Assembly (NCBI GenBank): GCA_016791475.1 | Contig: JAEUWI010000020.1 | Coordinates: 49,642-113,641 of the forward strand | Length of the DNA: 64,000 bases | Direction: 5' to 3' | Source of the DNA: Candidatus Hydrogenedentota bacterium | GTDB lineage: Bacteria > Hydrogenedentota > Hydrogenedentia > Hydrogenedentales > JAEUWI01 | Part shown: positions 58,907 to 64,000 of the stretch, one piece after another | Layout of the letters: each line of letters starts with the position of its first letter | How positions within the stretch are numbered: position 1 is the stretch's first letter | The notes under the pieces: model-generated | Seen by the model: only the letters and a program-made list of their open reading frames with translations | What the model was told of the DNA's origin: nothing | Databases searched by the model: none | Program-made: the position numbers and the translations under genes

Positions 58907-59680
58907 ATGGGACTCAGGCAGAAACAACGGCACCTCCACTTCGGATTCTGGGAGTACTGCGCCGTCGCCCTCATGGCCCTGACGCTGTGCAGCGCCGTCG
59001 TGTGGTGGGTCACGCGGCCCACCGCCGCCTGGGCCGTCGTACCCGGTCGCGTCATCGGGGCCTCCCTCGTGGAGAACACCGACCCCATCAGCGCCGCGCG
59101 CCCCGCCATCCGGATTCACTATCGCTTCGTGGTTCAGGGGCGGGTCTTCCAGGGCTCCACCCCGCTGGACCCTCTCGCCCGACTGCGCTACCGCGCCCTG
59201 CCGGGCGAAGTGCAAACCCTCCTCTCCCGCAAAGGCTACCACAGCTTCAATGACCTGCCCCCCGAGGTGCGCGAAATCCTGCGGCAGCGGGGCATCAACC
59301 GGATTGACGCCGTGCCCGCGCCCCTGCTCGACACGCTGCGGGCCCAGGGCTTCAACAGCGTGCAGGACTTTCCCGACGACGTCCGAGAGATGGTCCGCGC
59401 GGGGCAATATGAGCAGGCCGCAGACGCCATGGACGCGGCCTACGCGGAGCGGATGAACGACCTGGCCCACCGGGAATCCCCGCCCGAAGTGCCCAGCGTG
59501 GCCGAGCTCACCGAAGGCGGCGTCGTATACGTCCGCTACGATCCCGAGGATCCCCAGAATCACTACATCGTCCGCCTGCCGGTGGTCGAAGGCGCCGGGG
59601 GCATTGTCCTTCTCCTGACGGCGAGCGCCCTGCTCGTGGCCTACTGCGGCTTCGTGTACCCGCGGGTCAAGGGCCACTGA
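58907..59680 (+). CDS. DUF3592-like membrane protein 2
   Basis: 257 residues. First helix AVALMALTLCSAVVWWV, then a DUF3592-like split domain (GRVIGASLVE, IRIHYRFVVQGRVFQG, VVYVRYDPEDPQNHYIVRLP) and a second helix (GGIVLLLTASALLVAYCGF). Between the two halves is an inserted helical stretch of about 100 residues (GEVQTLLSRKGYHSFNDLPPEV and following) absent from DUF3592 protein 1. Paralogous tandem pair. Confidence 0.65.
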   Translation: MGLRQKQRHLHFGFWEYCAVALMALTLCSAVVWWVTRPTAAWAVVPGRVIGASLVENTDPISAARPAIRIHYRFVVQGRVFQGSTPLDPLARLRYRALPGEVQTLLSRKGYHSFNDLPPEVREILRQRGINRIDAVPAPLLDTLRAQGFNSVQDFPDDVREMVRAGQYEQAADAMDAAYAERMNDLAHRESPPEVPSVAELTEGGVVYVRYDPEDPQNHYIVRLPVVEGAGGIVLLLTASALLVAYCGFVYPRVKGH

Positions 59681-59708
59681 GCCGGGTAACGGCCCCCTGA
59701 AAACAGCA

Positions 59709-59736
59709 GCGCCGGACTCCCGAGGGAATCCGGCGC
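59709..59736. terminator. Hairpin between convergent genes
   Basis: GCGCCGGA (59709-59716) pairs with TCCGGCGC (59729-59736), extended inward by TCCC/GGGA, 13 pairs in all with one mismatch. Between DUF3592 protein 2 and aspS. T-run weak. Confidence 0.6.
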
Positions 59737-59762
59737 GCGATTATTCACTATCGCAAGAGGGC

Positions 59763-61547
59763 TTACTTCTTCTCCGGCTCTGGCGGATACTTGATCTGCA
59801 GGTGGAGCTCTTCGAGCTGGCCCGGCTTTACCGTGTTCGGCGCGGCCATCAGCAGATCCTGCGCCTTCTGATTCAGCGGGAAGGCGATGACCTCGCGGAT
59901 GTTCGGCTCGTCGGCCAGCAGCATCACGATGCGGTCCAGGCCGGGCGCGATGCCACCGTGGGGCGGGGCGCCGAAGTGGAAAGCCTTCCACAAGGCCGGG
60001 AATTCGTTCTTCACCACATCTTCATTGTATCCGGCGATCTCGAAGGCCTTCAGCATGATGTCCGGACGGTGGTTGCGGATAGCGCCGGAGCTCAGCTCGA
60101 TGCCGTTGCACACGATGTCGTACTGATAGGCCAGCACGTCCAGCGGGTCCTTCGTCAACAGCGCCTCCATCCCGCCCTGGGGCATGGAGAAGGGGTTGTG
60201 GCTGAAGTCCACTTTCTTGTGATCTTCGTTGTACTCGAACATGGGGAAGTCCACGATCCAGCAGAAGGCCGCCAGGGACTTGTCGATGAGTTCGAGCGCC
60301 TCGCCCAGATAAGTGCGCACCTTGCCCAGCAGCGCGTTCGTCTCCGCGCGCTTGCCCGCGCCGAAGAAGAGCGCATCGCCCTCCACCGCGCCCATACGCT
60401 CCACCAGCGCGGCTTTCTCGCTCTCGCTGAGGAACTTCACGATGGGCCCCTTCATCTCGCCGTCGCGCAGCGCCACCCACGCGAGGCCCTTGGCACCCTG
60501 GGTCTTGGCGTACTTCTCCGCGTCGTCGAAGAACTTCCGGGGCTGGTCCGCCGCGCCCTTCGCTTTGATCACCTTCACCGCGCCGCCCGTCTCCACCTGG
60601 CTCGCGAAAACCTTCAGCTCGCACTGGCCGAAAAGGTCCGTGCAATCCACCATCTCCAGGCCAAAGCGGATATCCGGTTTGTCGTTGCCGTACTTCTCCA
60701 TCGACTCCAGGTAGGGGATGCGCGGGAACACTTCGGAGACGATTTTCTTGTTCGACAGTTCCTTGAAGATCGTGCAGAGCAGCCCTTCAAGCTGGGCGAA
60801 GATCTCGTCCTGCGTCACGAAGGACATCTCGATATCGATCTGATAGAACTCGCCGGGACTGCGGTCCGCCCGGGAGTCCTCATCACGGAAACAGGGCGCG
60901 ATCTGGAAATAACGGTCGAAGCCCGAAACCATCAGCAACTGCTTGAACTGCTGCGGCGCCTGAGGCAGGGCGTAGAAATGGCCGGGGTAATGGCGGCTCG
61001 GCACCAGATAGTCCCGCGCACCTTCCGGCGAGGAGCTGGTGAGGATCGGCGTGTGGAACTCCGTGAAGCCATGGTCCGTCATGTACTTCCGCACCAGCGC
61101 CGCCGTCTTGGAGCGCAGCAGGATGTTGCTGTGCAGGCGCTCCCGGCGCAGATCCAGGAAGCGGTGCTCCAGGCGCATTTCCTCCGGCGAATCCAGCTCC
61201 TGGTTCACCGGGAAGGGCAGGATGTCCGAAAGAGACTCCACAATAAGCTCGCGGGCGATAATTTCGATTTCGCCCGTGACCATGTTCGGATTCACCGCCT
61301 CCGGCGCGCGCAGGATCACTTCGCCCGTCACCGTCAGCACGCTCTCATTCCGCGAACGCTCCGCATCGGGAAAGCAGGGGCTGTCCGGATTAATAACAAT
61401 CTGCGTCAGCCCGTAATGGTCGCGGAGATCAATGAAAATAACACCGCCGTGATCGCGCTTGCGGTGGACCCAGCCGGAAAGGCGGACCTTCTCGCCAGCC
61501 TGTTCCTTGCGCAATACGCCGCACGTGTGAGTTCTGAAGGGATGCAT
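59763..61547 (-). CDS. aspS: Aspartyl-tRNA synthetase
   Basis: 594 residues, the usual length for the bacterial type with an inserted GAD domain. OB-fold anticodon domain: [26 protein letters not shown]. Class II motif 2: [30 protein letters not shown]; motif 3: [13 protein letters not shown]. The HRKRDHGG segment with histidine resembles AspRS enzymes that also charge tRNA-Asn (non-discriminating); discriminating ones usually have leucine there. GAGG lies before the ATG, and a TTGACC-18-TATCCT promoter is seen at 61630-61601. Confidence 0.97.
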   Translation of the reverse strand: MHPFRTHTCGVLRKEQAGEKVRLSGWVHRKRDHGGVIFIDLRDHYGLTQIVINPDSPCFPDAERSRNESVLTVTGEVILRAPEAVNPNMVTGEIEIIARELIVESLSDILPFPVNQELDSPEEMRLEHRFLDLRRERLHSNILLRSKTAALVRKYMTDHGFTEFHTPILTSSSPEGARDYLVPSRHYPGHFYALPQAPQQFKQLLMVSGFDRYFQIAPCFRDEDSRADRSPGEFYQIDIEMSFVTQDEIFAQLEGLLCTIFKELSNKKIVSEVFPRIPYLESMEKYGNDKPDIRFGLEMVDCTDLFGQCELKVFASQVETGGAVKVIKAKGAADQPRKFFDDAEKYAKTQGAKGLAWVALRDGEMKGPIVKFLSESEKAALVERMGAVEGDALFFGAGKRAETNALLGKVRTYLGEALELIDKSLAAFCWIVDFPMFEYNEDHKKVDFSHNPFSMPQGGMEALLTKDPLDVLAYQYDIVCNGIELSSGAIRNHRPDIMLKAFEIAGYNEDVVKNEFPALWKAFHFGAPPHGGIAPGLDRIVMLLADEPNIREVIAFPLNQKAQDLLMAAPNTVKPGQLEELHLQIKYPPEPEKK

Positions 61548-61919
61548 GGGGGCCTCGCATATACAAAAAAAGGGGGAAAACCGTGAAATTGGGAGCCAAT
61601 AGGATACAAGGCAGGGGCGGATTGGGTCAAATTTTGGGCGGCGGGGGCAAATCCATGAGAACGTTTCGCTGCGTGAAGTTGACCACGCCCGGTATCGTGG
61701 CGGCGGGGTCCACAGCAGTCTGAAAGTCGGGGAAAATACCTCAAAACTGGAAGCCTAACCCACGTTGATGCGCGAAGCGGGTTTAGCAGTCCACTCGAAA
61801 GCCTGAGCGCCGGAGGATGACATCCTTGCGCTCCACGCGGTACCGTAGTGCGCAGTCCAACGCCGGGGGCAGCCCGGCAATCTATACACCGCTGGATTTT
61901 CACAAAGGCCAAGGATTCC
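61548..61919. other. Intergenic region with the aspS promoter
   Basis: 372 bp between divergent genes. Leftward promoter TTGACC (61630-61625), 18-nt spacer, TATCCT (61606-61601) fits aspS. Rightward, CTATACA near 61884 could serve the following gene. No repeat, tRNA or coding frame was recognised. Confidence 0.4.
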
Positions 61920-63014
61920 ATGCCGAACCATCTCAATCGCCGAACCTTCCTCGCCGCCATCCCCGTGATTTCGCCCGCGCTGCTCGCCGCCGAGGCAAAG
62001 GCGGAAGCCACAACGACGCCCACCAAGACCCCGCCGCGTCCCACGCGCGGCATCGTGCTCTATCCCTTTGATCTCACACTCACCGACTGGCCCGAGCGTT
62101 GTCACCGCGCGGGCATCACCACCATCGCGCTTCACGCCGCCATCCGCCTTGATGTGCTCATCGATTTCGTCCAGAGTGACGCGGGCCAGGACTTCCTCGA
62201 ACGGTGCAATAAGTTGGACATCGCGGTGGAGTATGAATTGCATGCCATGGGCGAGTTGCTCTCGCGTGAGTACTTTCACAAAGACCCGACCCTCTTTCGC
62301 ATGGACGAGACCGGGCGGCGTGTGGTCGATGCGAACTGCAACCCCTTTTCCAGCGCGGCCCTCGACATCATCGCGGAGCGGGCCGTGCGCATCGCGAAGA
62401 TTCTTCGCCCGACGACCCACCGTTACTTCTACTGGCCCGACGACGGCGCCAAGTGGGACTACAGCCCCGAGGCGAAGGAACTCAATGCGAGCGATCAGGC
62501 GCTGCTTGTCGAAAATCACATACTCCGGGCGCTCCGGCGCGAGGTGGACCCCCAGGCCATGCTCTCCCACATCAGCTACCACAGCACCCTCGCCGCGCCG
62601 AAATACGTGAAACCCGAGGAAGGTATCTTCCTCGAATTCGCCCCGCTCCAGCGCGACTACACGAAGTCCATCGCCGATCGCGACGCCGCCACCAGCCGGC
62701 CCAACGACCAGCACCCCGACCCCGCCACCAACGGCGGCTATCTCGATATCCTCAAGGAAAACATGGTCCGCTTCGGCGCGGACACTACCCAGGTGCTGGA
62801 GTACTGGCTCGACGTATCCAAGTTCTCCAATTGGAACCGTCCCGCTGTCAAGCTGCCCTGGAACAGCGAAGTCTTCCAGGCCGACATCACCGCCTATCGC
62901 GCCTTCGGCGTGAAGCATATCTCCACCTTCGCCACCTACATCGACGCCGACTACCTCCGCCTCCACGGCGACCCCCAAGCCCAGCTCGACGAATACGGAA
63001 AGGCACTGCAATGA
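61920..63014 (+). CDS. Exported DUF4838-like protein
   Basis: 364 residues from the ATG at 61920 (AAGGA upstream). N-terminal NRRTFLAAIPVISPALLAAEAKA is Tat-like. The core reads as a TIM-barrel-like glycosidase relative: RGIVLYPFDLTLTDWPERCHRAGITTIALH, YELHAMGELL, RYFYWPDDGAKWDYSP and LSHISYHSTLAAP, consistent with the DUF4838 family. Possibly acts on polysaccharide or glycan. The stop overlaps the next start (ATGA), so the two are coupled. Confidence 0.65.
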   Translation: MPNHLNRRTFLAAIPVISPALLAAEAKAEATTTPTKTPPRPTRGIVLYPFDLTLTDWPERCHRAGITTIALHAAIRLDVLIDFVQSDAGQDFLERCNKLDIAVEYELHAMGELLSREYFHKDPTLFRMDETGRRVVDANCNPFSSAALDIIAERAVRIAKILRPTTHRYFYWPDDGAKWDYSPEAKELNASDQALLVENHILRALRREVDPQAMLSHISYHSTLAAPKYVKPEEGIFLEFAPLQRDYTKSIADRDAATSRPNDQHPDPATNGGYLDILKENMVRFGADTTQVLEYWLDVSKFSNWNRPAVKLPWNSEVFQADITAYRAFGVKHISTFATYIDADYLRLHGDPQAQLDEYGKALQ

Positions 63015-63646
63015 AACGAGGGATTTTTTGCGCACTCGTGGCGGGCGCATGCGTCGCCGCAAACGCGAGCGAGACCATCACCGACTTCACCTACCCCTGG
63101 GCCGACAAACCCGCGCCCCGCACCGAGGTGAAGGCCCACACGGCGGACGACGCGCTCCACTTCACCTTCACCGTCGAAGACGCCGACATCGTCGTCACCG
63201 AACAATGGAACGGCGAGAACACCCTCGACGGCGAAGATCGCGTCGAAGTCTTCTTCGCGAAAGACGAGCGCCTCGCCGAGTACTGGTGCATCGAGATCGA
63301 CAGCCAGGGCCGCGTACACGACTACAAAGCCAGCCACTACCGCAAATTCGACAACACCTGGAACTGCCCCGGCCTCAAGACCACCGCCGAGCGGACGAAG
63401 GACGGCTACAAGGTAAAAGCCACCATCCCTCTCGCTACCCTCAGCGAACTCCTCGGCCAGCCGGTGAAAGAAGGCGTGCAACTCCGCCTCGGCCTCTTCC
63501 GCGCCGAATTCTACGGCACCAACCCCGCCACCCACGGCGAAGCCAACGACAACTGGATAAGCTGGGTTCGGCCGGACGCCACGAAGCCGGATTTCCACGT
63601 GCCGAGTGCGTTCAGGCTGTGGGAGGTGCCGGGCACGGGGGAGTAA
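63011..63646 (+). CDS. Secreted CBM9-like carbohydrate-binding protein
   Basis: 211 residues. Signal peptide IFCALVAGACVAANA. The beta-sandwich pattern is of CBM9/DOMON type: ALHFTFTVEDADIVVTEQWNGENTLDGEDRVEVFF, YWCIEIDSQGRVHDYKASHYRKF, YKVKATIPLATLSELLG, LRLGLFRAEFYG and WISWVRPDATKPDFHVPSAFR. The ATG overlaps the DUF4838-like stop. Probably binds the glycan that the upstream protein acts on. Confidence 0.75.
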   Translation: MKRGIFCALVAGACVAANASETITDFTYPWADKPAPRTEVKAHTADDALHFTFTVEDADIVVTEQWNGENTLDGEDRVEVFFAKDERLAEYWCIEIDSQGRVHDYKASHYRKFDNTWNCPGLKTTAERTKDGYKVKATIPLATLSELLGQPVKEGVQLRLGLFRAEFYGTNPATHGEANDNWISWVRPDATKPDFHVPSAFRLWEVPGTGE

Positions 63647-63696
63647 GGGGGCGGTTTGCACCTCTCGACTCCAGCGGGTATCCTTTGAGGGAATCT

Positions 63697-63719
63697 GGCA
63701 CCCTAGTGTTCAGGGTGCC
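63697..63719. repeat. Hairpin before the hsdM remnant
   Basis: GGCACCCT (63697-63704) pairs perfectly with AGGGTGCC (63712-63719) around a 7-nt loop, 22 bp before the hsdM remnant. Confidence 0.5.
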
Positions 63720-63740
63720 ATCTGCCTTCCGGGAGTCTTC

Positions 63741-63803
63741 ATGAATAATTTCGGTACGAAAGTGAGTTTTATCTGGTCTGTGGCGGACCTGCTTCGGGGG
63801 CCT
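63741..63803 (+). pseudogene. hsdM: Type I restriction-modification hsdM, N-terminal fragment
   Basis: With a good ribosome site (GGGAG), the frame starts MNNFGTKVSFIWSVADLLRG, the conserved beginning of HsdM (type I DNA methyltransferase subunit). The match ends after about 21 residues, and the frame then reads unrelated sequence to a stop near 63923. An intact HsdM is about 500 residues. Clearly a remnant. Confidence 0.65.
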
Positions 63804-63943
63804 TCGTTAAGAAAGTCCCCCGCGAGTCTCAGGGCGTATGGATATCCCAATTGCGACTCTATCCCGAATACACTTATGGAATCGGGGTTCCAATACCGCC
63901 GCCGGAAGAGCAGCACGAGATAGTTAGTTTCTGTGTCGAATAG
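63804..63943 (+). pseudogene. Type I restriction-modification hsdS-like fragment
   Basis: Directly behind the hsdM fragment, in another frame, the DNA encodes QGVWISQLRLYPEYTYGIG then VPIPPPEEQHEIVSFCVE and a stop at 63941. The PIPPPEEQHEIV element is the end-of-target-domain signature of HsdS specificity subunits. The fragment has no start of its own. A deletion joining hsdM to hsdS explains the arrangement. The rest of the locus, if any, lies beyond the window. Confidence 0.5.
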
Positions 63944-64000
63944 CCGTTTCTGGCGCATCCTTCGGAGTTTTTCTCATTCCTAGTTCAGTGTAGCTCTTCT

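Noticed and set aside
59802..61586. 594-codon forward frame opposite aspS
   Set aside because: aspS has all class II synthetase motifs on the other strand; the forward frame shows only low-complexity composition.

Overview
This 64 kb window is GC-rich bacterial chromosome from a Gram-negative organism. Evidence for an outer membrane includes two lipoboxes, a BtuF-type periplasmic binding lipoprotein, many Sec and Tat signal peptides and a type IV prepilin-like DUF1559 protein. The mix of secreted sialidase-like, pectate-lyase-like, SGNH, DUF4838, CBM9-like and Gfo/Idh/MocA proteins, DUF2330 and HEAT-repeat proteins, an enlarged serine hydroxymethyltransferase, and many low-complexity intergenic hairpins fits the PVC superphylum or its neighbours (Planctomycetota, Hydrogenedentota-like, Lentisphaerota). 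That placement is inference; no rRNA or tRNA gene was found to settle it.

Layout. 0.3-3.3 kb: a secreted protein with SecD P1-head-like modules, and a sialidase-like protein with its own promoter and palindrome. 3.4-7.3 kb: a nested inverted-repeat element, then a leftward cluster NUDIX - small membrane protein - btuF - btuD - btuC. 7.4-10.4 kb: a leftward metal-responsive operon (COG0523 GTPase, cysteine-free ribosomal protein L33, two envelope proteins) behind a Fur/Zur-type operator. 10.5-23.4 kb: hydrolase, nucleotidyltransferase pair, transglutaminase-like protein, pectate-lyase-like protein, oxidoreductase, exported HmuS-like haem protein, two secreted intradiol dioxygenases, membrane and HEAT proteins. 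23.6-36 kb: three large secreted proteins (probably carbohydrate-related), two DUF2330 proteins and a HEAT-repeat protein. 36-44.5 kb: AIM24, PhoX, cupin/SGNH pair, DUF1559 pilin, an 870-residue secreted protein and a DUF4160/DUF2442 pair. 44.7-51 kb: glyA, a zinc-ribbon/coiled-coil membrane protein, and an ECF sigma / anti-sigma / YbjQ operon. 51-61.5 kb: the housekeeping ffh-rpsP-khpA-rimM-trmD-rplS operon, rnhB, a TPR lipoprotein, two DUF3592 proteins and aspS. 61.9-64 kb: a DUF4838/CBM9-like pair and the remains of a type I restriction-modification locus.

The most unusual observations are four. (1) Directly upstream of ffh lies a 198-codon gene that aligns colinearly with the N domain and first part of the G domain of Ffh but has lost the P-loop. 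(2) Twelve intergenic loci carry arrays with about 9-nt periodicity, most folded into inverted pairs; the repeat unit differs between loci while arm complementarity is kept. (3) Two larger nested inverted-repeat elements and a cloverleaf-like element look like non-autonomous mobile or structured DNA. (4) An HmuS-family haem protein carries a signal peptide although the family is normally cytoplasmic.

All assignments come from reading motifs by eye; no database search was run. Many long reverse-strand frames opposite real genes were treated as GC-driven shadows.
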